From Hirudo medicinalis (Eukaryota > Annelida > Clitellata > Hirudinida > Hirudinidae), in NCBI GenBank assembly GCA_011800805.1, contig MPNW01000159.1, forward strand, positions 1 through 64,000: a stretch of 64,000 nt of DNA, written 5' to 3'. The notes under the pieces are model-generated. The model had not been told where the DNA came from. It did not search any database and saw only the letters and a list, made by a program, of their open reading frames with translations. A program made the position numbers and the translations under genes. This document shows, one piece after another, positions 12,047 through 23,486 of the stretch (the first letter of the stretch is position 1; each line of letters begins with the position of its first letter).

Positions 12047-12677
12047 AATTTAGAAAATTACGAGGAATGTTTCCTTTAAGTTTTAATATGAATATTCTGT
12101 GACTGAAATTAATTCTATCAGTCTTTTAACCGCAAAGTTTTAAGGAATTCAAGCAGACACAAATTGTTTGCACGAGCGATAATTATTATTATTACTACTA
12201 CTATTAGTTTTTTTTATTATTTGACTACAAATAATTTGTTAACGAGGGTTAACGAAAGTCTGATAGTCTAAAAAAACATCCCAAAAACATTAAATCCTAT
12301 CCGACCATATTGGATTATATGGCTCATAATGTCGTAGTGGTGAATTATGATAATTATCTCAAATAATTTAATGTTCGTAATATCTTAAGTTTCAATTATT
12401 TGTAATTTATTTTTTAAATGGAAGCATGGATTGTTCAAAATTCAAATGCGTTATCCATTTCAGGCCATCATAATGAGGGAGACATAATTAGAGAATAGAA
12501 ATGTTGTATTTATTGCCAAAGATGAAATAGTCTCGCATTTAATAATAATAATTTAGTAAATATTTTGCCTTTTTAGAACATACATTGGTAATAAATAATT
12601 CAGAATTTGAGACTGGAAGCGAATTGTCATTCACAAAGTTAAACTTTACAGTAATAAATGTCAAAGATTTAAAAAAT

Positions 12678-13759
12678 TTAAAGGTTTTCTCTGGATCGTT
12701 CCACTACTTGTCTCATTTCCAATTTGTTTCTCAATTCTGGACTCATGGGATATTCCAAGAGGTCGATGTTTGGACACCTGCAAGAGGTAAAATTTGACCA
12801 TCGGGGTTACGATATAGATCACTGAGAATATGAATTAAAGTGATCTGACAAAACTCATGACTTACTTGTAAATAAAATAAAATAATGACGAATAACAAGT
12901 TATTTCAGAGAAAATGTTGTCGCTTGCAGTAATGAAATGGAAATATTGAAATTGAAGTAGTCAAATGAAAGCTTAATTAGCTCAACCTGAGGTTGCAAAT
13001 CCTTCTTTCATATCTTCATCTAATCACCTTACAAGTCACATTTTATGTCCCAAAAAATACTTAATTCTTTTATTTTTTACTTTTTGATCTTGGTTTTCCT
13101 TTAGTGAATATGCCTTCTTAGTGCGCTACAAATTCCTTTGTTGATACATTTGTTTTGATTATCATTAGCATGGTGAAGTCTCCCTTTTGTTAGTGAACAT
13201 TATTTTGAGTTTGTTTTGTTCAGAAGATAATAAAAGTACATTATTATTGCCTTATGCCATCATTTTCTTATAAAATGTAAATAATATCATACCAAAACTG
13301 CCTCATTAAATCTTAGCATAATTAAAAACATGTCCTGCGTGTTCCTTGAGATTTCCAATTTTCTTGAAATAAAATTCATTGAACAAAATTGCAACTTCCG
13401 ACTTAAGAAATTAAAGTTCACCTGGACATGACGTGGATCTCTTCAGGGATTGGATATGGTAAAACGGGTAGGGGGATGGGCCTAGGTCTGTGATGGAACC
13501 TTCCACAAGAGCACTTTGGTCCCACGCATTCATGGTCAGGTCCAAACAGCCTGAGATACTGGGGCACGCTCCCTATACAACAGCTGGAAATGCTGCCAGG
13601 CTGAGAGTGGCTTGCTGGTTTGACGACTGGTTTGCCATCGTTGAACCAAGGTGCAGACACCAAGAAAAAAAGGTGGTTACTGTTTTGGTAACGGCAGTAT
13701 TGTCCCTCACAACCTGGACAACCAGGTGTCAAGTACGTTTGGCATTGTTTCTTAATCAT
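12678..13759 (-). CDS. Two-exon Cys-rich small protein gene, unknown
   Basis: Not recognised. Exon 13422-13759 has a TTGTAG acceptor-like border directly before ATG ATT AAG, so it is either the start exon or an internal exon, and ends TCC AG before GTGAAC. Exon 12678-12777 follows TCTTGCAG, completes that Arg codon with G and runs to TAA. The joined product is about 145 residues: a Cys cluster (CPGCEGQYC), a middle with CC and C..KCSCGR, a proline-rich stretch (RPRPIPLPVLPYPIPEE), then a charged helix-like tail (SPELRNKLEMRQVVERSREN). The Cys pairs suggest metal or disulfide bonds; there is no signal peptide if it starts at 13759. A minus-strand AATAAA is at 12509-12514. Phase agreement between two good exons is the main support. 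Confidence 0.5.
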
Positions 13760-14258
13760 CTACAATTTGATTGCATTAGTTTTAATTTTGACAATTTAGA
13801 CTTCAATGTTCGTTTAGTTGTACATATGAAGTTGCACGTTCAATTTATGTGATTTAAAATAATGTTTAAATCGTTCATATTCAAAACGCAATCATGAAAC
13901 AATAATAGAAATTACTGCTTAGTAAAGCCAGCCACTTCTCAAAGCGAAGCAAAATGTTTATAAAGAATTCTAAGATGTTTTCTCAACTTAACTCAACGAA
14001 GGACCTCACCTTGTAACGAACTATTCAGGAGTTGCTGTTTTTCCATTTTTAAGAAAATTCTCCACCAAATGATTCACCATCATTAGTGCGAGAGATGAAG
14101 GTAATAAATAGGCGGATCAACTTTACGTTTGCATTATTTCGACTCTCGAAACATCTGACGAGATTCACTTGAAACTAAAAACATTGCAAATTTTTCAAAG
14201 GATTTTCGCAAGCTTGCTGCTAGCGTTACGTCACAGTGACATGTCATGGAAACGTTTT

Positions 14259-15760
14259 CTAAGACCTTTTCTTAGGCCTTCGTTTTACTTCTGGGTCAGC
14301 GCTTGTGAGGATCTCATAGTGAGATCTCCTGACTGAAGAACAAGGAGATGGTCTGACATTCTGGAGGATTTCAATCTCACTTTGACTGACTCTTACCTTT
14401 CGTCTGACGTCCTGCTGTAGTAAAATGCGATTATAATTCTTGTTGACCAATCTGCGCTTGCACCTTGTTTTCCTGATTTTGGTCAGGGTTTTGAGCAGGA
14501 ATTGCTCGGAAGGTGTTAGTGCGGCAGAATTGATTCTGATGGATGTCGGGCTCAGCTCGAGGTTGAGTGGAAATTGCGTCAGGGAGACTAAAGGAAAGGT
14601 CGTTGAGTTGAGGGAAAAAGATGTTTTGAGAAGTTTGTGGCTCCTTTCAAAAGGAACTTCTTCATCTTCTGATAGATGTTTTTGCCGACACGTGACGGAG
14701 TTTTCTGAATAGAATTTCATCGGCAAATTGGTCTGATTGCAGGACTTTCTGATGTTCTTAAGGATCACCTGCTGCTCTTTTCTGAGGAGGTGACTTCTGA
14801 AGTTCCTCAGGTTGAATAAGATTCTGCTGTTTTTGTGGACGAGCAGGGGCAGTAAAGAGAATCTTTCCTCGTCTGATTTGAGCTGGAATTTTGAGTTGTG
14901 GCAGTTATTGAGATTGTCCCGAAGCAGGGAGAGAATTTTTTCCTGAAAGTCGTTAGGAAGAATTTCATCCTGAGAAAGACTGGTTGCTGTGTCACTCGAA
15001 CTAGCTGCTTTCCTGCTGGGTTTTGATCCATTGCAATTTAGGGACACGTTTTTCTCAAAGAGCCAGTACGGATACCTCAAGTGCTTATCCTTTCGTTTCG
15101 ATTTCTTTCCTCTGCCTTCTTTATCGATCTTTCCTGCCAACTCTGCATCACCAGCTTTTGACTTCTTGTCAGCCACGGATTTTCCCATCAATTTTCCTGC
15201 TCTGATCTTGAGTCTGGAAGATATTGTGAATCTTTTATGTAAATCTCGTGGTGGAATTGAAGTTCTCTTGCGTGAATTCTTGACAATTTTGACCCTCTTT
15301 CTAGCCGGAAGTCTTTGCCCTATTCTTATGCAATTCTCCGTTGATCTAGTCTCTTTTATAGATCCTGACTGACAGCTTCCGAGGATCGATTGGAGTTCTT
15401 TCGAGTACTCGTTCTCCAAGATTGCCACCTGAGGCAAAGATACGACGCATTTTATTTCCTCAACGTTTGCCAAGTTGTTCTCTCCTTTTGAGAAATCCGA
15501 CAGTTTGTTTATCTTGGATATTTCCTCGTCAAGGCTGAGATTTCCAAGGGCGTCTTCACTATTTGAGAGGATTTTTGTTTGCAACTCATGAATCTCGGAA
15601 AGGTTTGTGTTTTATTGACGGGGGCTTCCGCTTGTTCGTCCAGCGATGCCGGAGATGGCGTTTCGTCGGTGCTGCTCTGGATGGCGCGGTGAGCAAAAGG
15701 GATGGAGCTGGTGAAGTAACTCCACGAGATTTTGCAAATGTTTCCTAGAAGCGATTTCAT
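14259..15760 (-). CDS. Long basic, probably nuclear protein of unknown family; one frameshift needed
   Basis: Not recognised. A 1.3-kb open frame (14259 to about 15600) has no upstream in-frame ATG before a TAA and its first Met is far inside. The neighbouring frame starts at ATG 15760 (MKSLLGNICKISWSY) and overlaps it; the coding character passes from one to the other near 15600 in ACACAAACC, as if a single base were missing there. Joined, the product would be about 500 residues. It is rich in Lys, Arg and Ser with clusters such as RKRVKIVKNSRKR, KGRGKKSKRKDK-like runs and a C-terminal KRRPKKRS, all of nuclear-localisation type, plus a long helical part (SHLLRKEQQVILKNIRK). No known domain seen. 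A real frameshift, an assembly error or a short unrecognised intron are all possible. Confidence 0.5.
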
Positions 15761-16324
15761 AATTTTGACGAATTTTTCTTGAGCGGTGGCTGGCTTTAGT
15801 GCTTATTTTTAAAATAATTTCTATTTCACTGTAGGCAAAAAAAACATTAAGTTAAGGAAATTAAGTAATTCTAATAAAAATGATTAATTTGTATCACTTA
15901 GTTATCACTAGTATCTTCAATAAAAAAAAGTGAATTAATTGTACCTAATAAATTGTAATGTAATACTCGTAAATAATTAAAGTAAATTATAAAATTAATT
16001 ATTATTTAAATCTAATAATTAAAAAAATACACATGTCAGTTCATTTATTTAATGTAACTGAATAATTTCTACAGTAATTCCTATCAGCATATTGATGTAT
16101 ATAACATATTTCATAACATATTTCATCTTGTCGTGGTGGAACTTCGAAAATGATTAAAGAACAACTCATGACTTATTTTTAAAAATGCATAAACAATAAT
16201 AAATTATAAATTGATAATAAACAAATGTTAATATTGATAGTAAATAAATATTACCTGCTCCACATTCATAGCAGTAATTTTCAGATGATTTTCTCAAATC
16301 TAAATGAAATCATTTTACAAGCTG

Positions 16325-16468
16325 AATTGCATAAATGGAATTGTATAAGTGGAATTGTATAAGTGGAATTGTATAAGTGGAATTGTATAAGTGGAATTGT
16401 ATAAGTGGAATTGTATAAGTGGAATTGTATAAGTGGAATTGTATAAGTGGAATTGTATAAGTGGAATG
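16325..16468. repeat. 14-bp minisatellite
   Basis: About ten nearly perfect copies of GTATAAGTGGAATT in a row. Confidence 0.95.
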
Positions 16469-17736
16469 GATATTTAGATTCAATTCATCGAGGAATGCTC
16501 ACTTTGTATTCAAAGAATTTGATTTGATTCACGAAATTCCGTTGCTGTTACTAGTTACTGGTTGTTGTTACGATTGAAGGTTTTAATGTGACGTCATAAG
16601 CATTATGCAACATTTAAATAAAATGCACGCATTATTTATATTTTGAATTTGTACTGCGATAAAATAGATTGAATGATAAGAAATAATAACTTTTATCAAC
16701 ATCAATGATATTCAAGTATTTAGTCAGCTCATCCTCTGTCTTTGTAAATAAACATTCGACGAGTTATCTGCACCCAATTACGAGGGAATTTGTGTTTGTG
16801 TGTTTACATTGTAAATCGTACATTAGCGTCCGTCACTTAACTACAGTTAGTGTAGGTTAATAGCCCTAATAGGCCGATGCTCAGTCAACGGGCTTCGAAT
16901 TCGTGCTATTAAAAAAATTGTACGTAATAGACAATATTATTATTTTCACAAAATTCATTTCTTGAATGACTCTCAATTTGGTTCTAAGAAGAATCACTCC
17001 ACCTAAATACCATCATTATTATTGCTACTATTTCTGCAAGCTGTTGTTTCTGATGCTATCGATGTTGGTGATGTTGTTACTTTATTTCTTTATATGCAAA
17101 AAGCTTTTGATATTGTTAATCATGTAACAATTAATAACATTTAATAAAACAGTAAAATTTTAAAACTTCCAAAACAAGGGTAACCTAATGGGCCTCTACT
17201 TATACATCTTCCCTGGATTCATTAAAATAGAATTTAGGAGTTAATTATTAAGAAAGGAGGTAAGATACATTATTATCTTTCATATAAATTATAAGTTATG
17301 GATTTGATTTTAATAAATATGGAAATTTATGCCTCCTAGTGTTTCTGGTTGATATATGCATGTTTGGGTATTTCCAGTTTTTTCGTGAAATTCGCACGAA
17401 ATATTCGTCTGAGTTCAATAAATTTGATAAGTTTGCAAAAGTTTGTGTTTCAGCAAAAATCTGGTCTCTTCAAATCCAGCATATAAGGAGTAATCGTCAA
17501 AAACGTAACTGGGCCAAAATCATGCAACGCACTGTAGGTTAAACATTTTCCAAAAGCGTAATATTCGTATTGTTATCTCATTACCATTCTTATCCTTCAA
17601 CTAACACAACTTTTTGTAAACAATAACCTATTAAATGTCTATAAAATACATGATTTACAATCTTTTTATGTTCTACGATCACTATGCCTCAGGATATTTT
17701 CAGTTTTTTTCATTGAGAGCAATAATTACAATAATT

Positions 17737-17960
17737 GTAACGGTGGATGAGCTGAACCCATCCGCGACACTTTCTCAAGATAGGTTTCACACGAGACATG
17801 TATAAATAGAAGGGCCTGCGAGGCCACAATAGTTTTTTTTTGTGAAATCGAACAGAAGGTAGATCTTGATTTTTATGTTAATAAAAGACTATTTTTATAT
17901 AAAATTGATTGATAGTCGTTGAGTCATTCTAAGTTTGAGTATCGAAGTGTTCCCGAGTAG
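17737..17960 (+). promoter_or_regulatory. Possible solo LTR or core promoter
   Basis: Starting TGTAACGGTGGATGAGC, this stretch is richer in GC than its surroundings. It has a TATA box (TGTATAAATAGAAGG at about 17798), a CACAATAG initiator-like site about 30 bp later and AATAAAAG near 17879, the order of an LTR (U3, TATA, R, polyA). No matching second copy, no target duplication and no gag/pol are visible in the window, so a solo LTR is a guess; a promoter of an unseen gene is the other reading. Confidence 0.3.
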
Positions 17961-18101
17961 TTAGATAAAAGTTGAAGGTTCTCAGAAGATAGAAACATGA
18001 CAATAATCCTTCTCACTTTCTACGTAATACACATGAATATAATCCTTCTTTTTCTAGATCTACTTTCAAGCTCTTCTCCTTACGGTCCCGGATCATGTTC
18101 T

Positions 18102-18182
18102 GGGCATCGGTAGCCGAGTGAGTGGTCAAGGCTTTCGTTTTGATGCGGCTCCGTTATGAGTTCAAATCCTAGCAGCTCGCAA
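18102..18182 (+). repeat. tRNA-derived sequence (SINE head or tRNA pseudogene)
   Basis: Contains an A box (TAGCCGAGTG, followed by GTGGTCAAGGC) and 38 bases later a B box (GAGTTCAAATCC), spaced as in Leu/Ser tRNAs with their long variable arm. The acceptor ends do not pair well and the anticodon arm is not clean, so a working tRNA is unlikely. Such heads start most SINEs; the body would run to about 18250. Only one copy is seen here. Confidence 0.5.
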
Positions 18183-18982
18183 GAGTTTTTATAACTACTT
18201 CACCAACAATGAAAGAACACTTTCAATCCTCTTCTATATTTGCTCTTTAAAAAATCGTTCAATAAAAATCGTTTTTACGGTTTCCTTAAGGTTTATTTTA
18301 TATTTTTATTTTTGCATTAATGTCGTCGTTAATGTTTTTTTGACTGATTACAATTACTCAAAAATAAAAATAATCACATTAAAAAATCTTTATTTACTCG
18401 GGACGCATATTAACGTAACACACTTGGTAGACTCCAAACCGCATAGCAACTTGAGTTGCACACCACTCAACCACGAATAATGTTTTATGTTGTTCGTTGT
18501 GCTTTTCGCTATGGCAACAGGAGGCGGCTACTTAGTATAAGTGTAATATATTGCATATCAAGAAACCAATACGTTATTACACCGCATGTTACGTATTTTC
18601 TACAAGTGATAGAAACTCTCGCTAACGTGGAAGAAATTGAACTAACAGAAAAAAAATAAGCGCCAAAAATAAGCGAATGTTCTCAGTCGACTACCGACGC
18701 CCAGGTATGAATGTAAATCTCGACAATTATAATATATGCCTATACATTTGATATTACAGATCCCATAAGGAAGTCTCTCAAGTAAAATACCACATAACAT
18801 TATGTTGGTCGAATGGACTGCATTTCAGTGTATTTCATTGTAACAATATGCAGTTTCAATACTTGAGGTATTCGAAATGTTGTTTCATCACTTGGAAATT
18901 GAAGGTGTAATACTGACATCGATACAAACGCACAAACAATATTTCATTAAGTCGGAGGATTTGGTGACAGCCATGAAATGAC

Positions 18983-20640
18983 TCATTCGAGATGTGGATG
19001 GAGATAATAGTGCTTTTCCAAGTAGCTGAACACAGGAAATGGTTGAGGATTGAAAGTTTTGTTGTGGATCCATTCTTCCATACAGTCCAGTGCGAGAGGT
19101 TGATAGTTGGAATAGAACTTGTTGGCGAACATCTCGGGCCTGCTTATCAACTGCTGAAGATCTCCTACGCCAAATATGCAGATGCCCCGCACTATTTTAC
19201 CTTGGCACTTGTCACGGGGCACCCAGGCGGCGAATGTCGATAGCAGGGTAGTCGTTCTGGTGCTCCATCGTATGCACCTAAAGGAAAGAAATTATTAATA
19301 TGAAATAAAATGAAATATAAACATTATTTAGTTTAGAATGTTTATTAGCTGTTTAGTGCGATGTGTCATTGAAATAATGTAACAATTAAATACTATTGAA
19401 CAAGTGTTAAAATATAATCCAACATTTCAAATCATTTAGCAATTTCATAAACATGTCATGTCTTGTCGCTTTTGACTTCGCGTAAAAATCCCAACCAACC
19501 TGGAGCATTGAACATGGGGTTAACGTATCTGCTGTTGACTGTTGGCCAAAAAAACTCATCAGGACTGTAGGTATCTTGCAACCAGTCGAGAAGAACTTTG
19601 ACTTTCTTATCGGTCAAGACGTACTCAACAAATTCTCTCGAGAAAGAACCAAACGCGCTGCCTTTCAGTAATGTGATGTCTAAAGGAGGTGAAGACTTGG
19701 GGACTGAGGTTTGCCGAAGTTTGCCGTTGCTGACCTTGTAGACGTTTTCGTATCTATAATTGAATTCTTTCGACTTAAACCAGGAATATCCTTCCACATC
19801 GTTAGTGCCCCGTAAAGAGGAGAGGATTTTGACGATTTCACGGTTGGTTTTGAGTGGGAACATTTGTCCAGTAAGGTTGATGAGGTACTTCCACGATGAG
19901 TTTCTTGCCAGAAGATCAGACATGCAGTTCAGATCTGCCTTGAGCCTTGAATAGTGGGCATATGTGACTGCTTCTCTCTTCTCCGTCAAGAAAACATTAT
20001 CGAAGCACTTAGAGATGGTTTGTAAATTCTGAAAAACGGCGTCATTGCTTTTATTATCCACGTGGATGCAGTAATGGTTGTGCGGACGATAGATGGCACG
20101 GAGCAACCTTTCCACCTGCATGGCATCATTATGAACCACTAAGCTGTATGCGATAGGAAAGTTTGCTTCTTCGTCTGTTATTATACAATCTTTTAGCTCA
20201 GAGTAACCCATGTTGTTCTTAAACGCTCGGCAGTCTAATACCGAATTGTCTTGTCTATTGCCAAAGTGAGACGGAGTTGGGCCCACTTTGTAGTAACCTG
20301 ATAGGTCTTCTGCCTCTGCAATTTCCTTCTCGCCACCTTCCATGATGGACATGCAACTGACGGCTGTGACCATCCTTTTTGGAGCCGACCAGCACATTCC
20401 TTTTGACTTCCGATGCTTTCCAAAGAGCTCATCGTCTGTTTTATCATCTTCTTCCAAAACATTTTGGAAGTTATATTCGTCCTTCAAGAATTCGATGGAT
20501 TCTCTCAAGGTTTTGCCTTCAAAATTTGTACGAGTCTTCAAGTGAAGAAGTTGAGGGATTTGACAGAGTTCTATCAAGAGAAAAGTAGAGAAGATGAGAG
20601 TGAATGCCAAGGAGATCCTCACAATAAAAGATCTTGCCAT
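18983..20640 (-). CDS. GCNT: Beta-1,6-N-acetylglucosaminyltransferase, core-2/I-branching type (GT14), two exons
   Basis: Exons 19496-20640 and 18983-19277, 479 residues. The enzyme adds GlcNAc in beta-1,6 linkage to mucin-type O-glycans in the Golgi lumen, making core-2 branches. It is a type II membrane protein: a short basic N-terminus, one hydrophobic anchor at residues 8-27, a stem to about 160, then the GT14 'Branch' domain from FPIAYSLVVH (161) to the C-terminus. Visible landmarks are YCIHVDNKSND (190-200), an N-glycosylation sequon in INLTGQ, SPDEFFW (359-365), whose Glu matches the proposed catalytic base of mouse C2GnT, GKIVRGICIFGVGDL (408-422) and FANKF. Cysteines at 137, 152, 191, 212, 239, 406, 415 and 447 fit the disulfide-rich family. 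The donor is GTTGGG after CCAGGTTG; using the overlapping upstream GT would read a stop in exon 2. The human paralogues are nearer 430 residues, so the stem is longer here. Confidence 0.93.
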
Positions 20641-21239
20641 GGATTCTCCTGGATTAAAAAAAGTAGATTAAAACTTAACACATCTGATACGATTTGTTTT
20701 GGGAAAATGAAAATTTGAATGTAAAATTGAACCTAAAGCATTTGTCCTTAAAAAGGATTCATTATTATAATTGTTATTCATTTCTGGTCCTCTTTCGGAA
20801 ATTTACATTTTTACAATTTATTACAATACTTAAATATTATTATAAATTCTTGTTTTTGCTCAACATATTGATTGCATTCCTTCATCCACATGCAATATCA
20901 TATTGTAAATAATCTTATGTTTTATCTCTTTTGTACTTGAAAACATCAGTATCTTAACATCACTATTACTTTTAGTTATAATGTTTAATTTCATTGAGTT
21001 GAAAAATCTTTTTTTGAGTATTTATCCAATTCATGCACTACTTCTCAAACTGCTTTCTTGAATGTTTCTTGTTCTCCTGCTTGTGATAGGCTCAAACGTC
21101 TTGAAAGTAATAGTAATAACAACAAAAAACAACGACAATAAGTTAGTAATAGTGATGATAATATTAGTAATAAAAATAAAATATAATAACAATAAATGAA
21201 ATATAATAATAACAACAGTAATAATAATAATAATAACAT
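20641..21239. other. Upstream region of the GT14 gene
   Basis: AT-rich 5' flank without an obvious TATA box or second exon; ends in a TAA/TAG-rich microsatellite (about 21100-21240). Confidence 0.4.
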
Positions 21240-21393
21240 ATTTCTTCCGATTCCTTGCTGTATGTTTCTGTTAATTTCTCAAGGCACTCCTCATTTTCAT
21301 TGAAACAACACTTTCGTAAAAAGGAAGGACGAGCAGTTCGGCCACTGAATTTCTTTCATTTGAGGCCTCTTTCTTGTTTCTCAGCCTCGGCAT
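21240..21393 (-). pseudogene. Frameshifted relative of the 80-residue ORF at 11804-12046
   Basis: From ATG at 21393 the minus strand reads MPRLRNKKEASNER; within a run of T residues near 21318-21323 the match jumps to another frame that reads RKCCFNENEECLEKL and YSKESEE. By eye the DNA is roughly 70 percent identical to 11804-12046 over the first 30 bases and the Cys/NEECL part. The open frame in the first copy and the shift in this one mark it as a decayed duplicate. It ends in a TAA-type microsatellite and directly adjoins a retrotransposon ORF1 remnant on the plus strand. Confidence 0.4.
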
Positions 21394-21399
21394 AATAAA

Positions 21400-22240
21400 C
21401 ATTAGTTTCGAATTCATAATTTCTGGAAATGTCCTCCGAACAAAAAACAATTTCTTAAGCTCAAAATTGTTTCAATTTGCTTTTGAAACGGATTTTACAT
21501 CGAATTTAAGTTACGAAACCTGTTTACATATCACTCGGAAATTATTGAAAGAGTTGAATGAAGTAAAGAATGCTTTCAAGAAAACTGATGTGTCGAGGTA
21601 GTCCAAACACAGGGCAGACAAATTGAAGATCTCTGACAAAAGATGGACAAATTGAACAAGAATCCCATCAAGAAACTACAAGAAAATAAACAGGCAACAA
21701 AGGAATGGTCCAATTTATTCAATTGTAATATGGACACATTAGTTTCAGACGTTGGAGCTGTTCAAAAAGCAGTTGTTGAGACAAGTACAAAGATTGAAGT
21801 GAATAATGAGTGATTTAAAAGAGAACAACATTGTTATCTTAAACTTGCCAGAAGAAAGTGACAATTCAAAAGTTAAAGAGAAAGAACTCATTTTAAAGCT
21901 CCTGAAGGAAATATCAATCAAGAAAATGGATAAAGAGGTTGTGGACATGTTCAGAATGGGGAGAAAAGCGGATAGAGAACCAAGACCAAGACCGGTTAAA
22001 TTTTAAAGACAGACTTAAAAAAATCTCATTCTGGAAGATGCTTCTAAACTGAAAAACAGTGAAGTATTCAAATGGGTTATTCTAAGTCAAGTTTTGTCAA
22101 AGAGAAGAATGCAAAAAAATGGTTGCTTCAAAAACAAAAGGTGCTCAATTCAAAGGGTGGAGCCTACAAGTGGACAATACGAATAAGGGACAACCAGGGT
22201 CATTCCATGTCATCGTCCACAAGAGGAAAGACATGAGGGG
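21400..22240 (+). mobile_element. Retrotransposon ORF1 remnant
   Basis: Plus-strand frames contain an ENNIVILNLPEESDNSK segment, then a Lys/Glu-rich helix, MFRMGRKADREPRPRPVKF and, after a frameshift near 22005, ILEDASKLKNSEVFKWVI, LSKR and a terminal KGWSLQVDNTNKG part. That order (coiled-coil, RNA-binding domain with 'N.vI.nlpE', 'Rpvkv', 'il..a..Lk') is the typical ORF1 protein of LINEs, which coats the element RNA. It is broken by stops and lacks a following RT. Its 3' end runs straight into a telomere-like motif at 22235. Confidence 0.65.
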
Positions 22241-22290
22241 TTAGGGTTAGGGTTATTACATATTTATTTATTATAGCCAAGATGAACCGG
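22227..22290 (+). repeat. Telomere-like dispersed motif, copy 1
   Basis: ACATGAGGGGTTAGGG, a second TTAGGG unit, then TTATTACATATTTATTTATT and ATAGCCAAGATGAACCGGCT. The same 60-odd bases recur at 23420-23486 almost unchanged, and in part at 25296-25345. It sits directly after the ORF1 remnant. Confidence 0.7.
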
Positions 22291-23410
22291 CTGGGTGCTT
22301 CTTATCCACTCTGCTCATCACGAGCAAGAACAACGTGAAATTTATCTGGACTCGATTTACCGATATTGAGACCGACAGATCATTTAAGGAACATTTAAGT
22401 TGTCGAAATGTCATATTTAAGTAGTTTTAACTTCATTGTCCCGCGGAGATCCCGACCCGTGTTTGGGGACTCTAAATAATTTTCGTTGAGGCTCATTTAT
22501 TTGGACAGATGGAATTTGAATGTTTGTTCGCGAAAATATAAACAAAAACTAAAATAATCGCACAATAAAAGCTTTGTTCACGTGGTAACGATTTGCGTCA
22601 CTCTTGCATCGATAAATGTCAGAAGCTCTTTGTTGTCGACAAATTATAAAAATATAATAATAATATTAATTTGTATTATAATGTTAACAAATAAATAAAA
22701 TGATAACGATATTTATTATCAATGATCAATTGAGTTTAATGCGATTAAGTCTAATTTTAATTTCATTTATATAAAGTATAAATTATATACATCAATTCGA
22801 TATCATTATTAACATTATTATTTATAATATTATTGGTAGTATAATTTTACTTAGTAACACATTATTTACTATTATTTTGTTTATTTGGTTTATTATTCTG
22901 TAATAATGTACGTTTGCATGATCTAGCCTAATATCTTAACTTTTGCAGAAATCAACACGAAACATGTTATTTTAAATAAAATCTCCAACAAGATTTTGAA
23001 ATCGTTGTTGTTAATACAACATTAACATGTTGATATGTTGTTCACAAGTCCAATGAATTCGAATGGTTTAGAGTTCGTGCAGTAGGACTGTCAAGCAGGT
23101 AAGAAGAATCATGATTCAATGTCAGGCAATATCATTAAATCCTAAAATGTCCTTCAACTTCGTCAGGGTCATCGTAAGATCAGCTAACAGTGAGACGGCC
23201 ACGACCGAAACATGAGAAGAACGCATGAAATGTTTTGTGAGCTTCGTTATTGTCATTATTACTAATGTAATTACTCAAGCATAATTATTAATGATAATTA
23301 ATAACAAATCGCTTAATTAGTAATAAATAATAATAGTAGTAGTGGTAATAATAATCGCTTTTACAATTGAATACCGAATACGAATTAGTTTTCACTTAAT
23401 TTCATACGTA
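22291..23410. other. AT-rich DNA between two retroelement remnants
   Basis: The first 200 bases (to about 22500) are less AT-rich and may still be repeat sequence continuing from the telomere-like motif. The rest is AT-rich with ATT microsatellites at 22650-22900 and 23260-23350; no gene seen. Confidence 0.4.
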
Positions 23411-23486
23411 AAAGTCATATTCATATGAGGGGTTAGGGTTAGGGTTATTACATATTTATTTATTATAGCCAAGATGAACCGGCTGA
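23411..23486 (+). repeat. Telomere-like dispersed motif, copy 2 (5' side of the RT element)
   Basis: Reads AAAAGTCATATTCATATGAG, then GGGTTAGGGTTAGGGTTATT and the same ATAGCCAAGATGAACCGGCT end as copy 1. The retroelement reading frame begins immediately after it. Confidence 0.7.

Larger units (their letters stand above)
15761..18982. other. Intergenic, AT-rich
   Basis: Apart from the 14-bp minisatellite, the possible LTR/promoter and the tRNA-derived sequence listed separately, I see no supported gene. The open frames at 17339-17542 and 18456-18659 have no matching splice sites or family resemblance. Confidence 0.5.

Noticed and set aside
13490..13852. 120-codon plus-strand frame
   Set aside because: Antisense to the Cys-rich exon at 13422-13759, whose splice sites and composition are better.
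18983..19277. Frameshift in the GT14 gene exon 2
   Set aside because: At first the C-terminal part seemed out of frame, but the second of two overlapping donors restores the frame without any indel.
22235..22260. True telomere
   Set aside because: Only two to three TTAGGG units, recurring inside the window as part of a longer dispersed motif.
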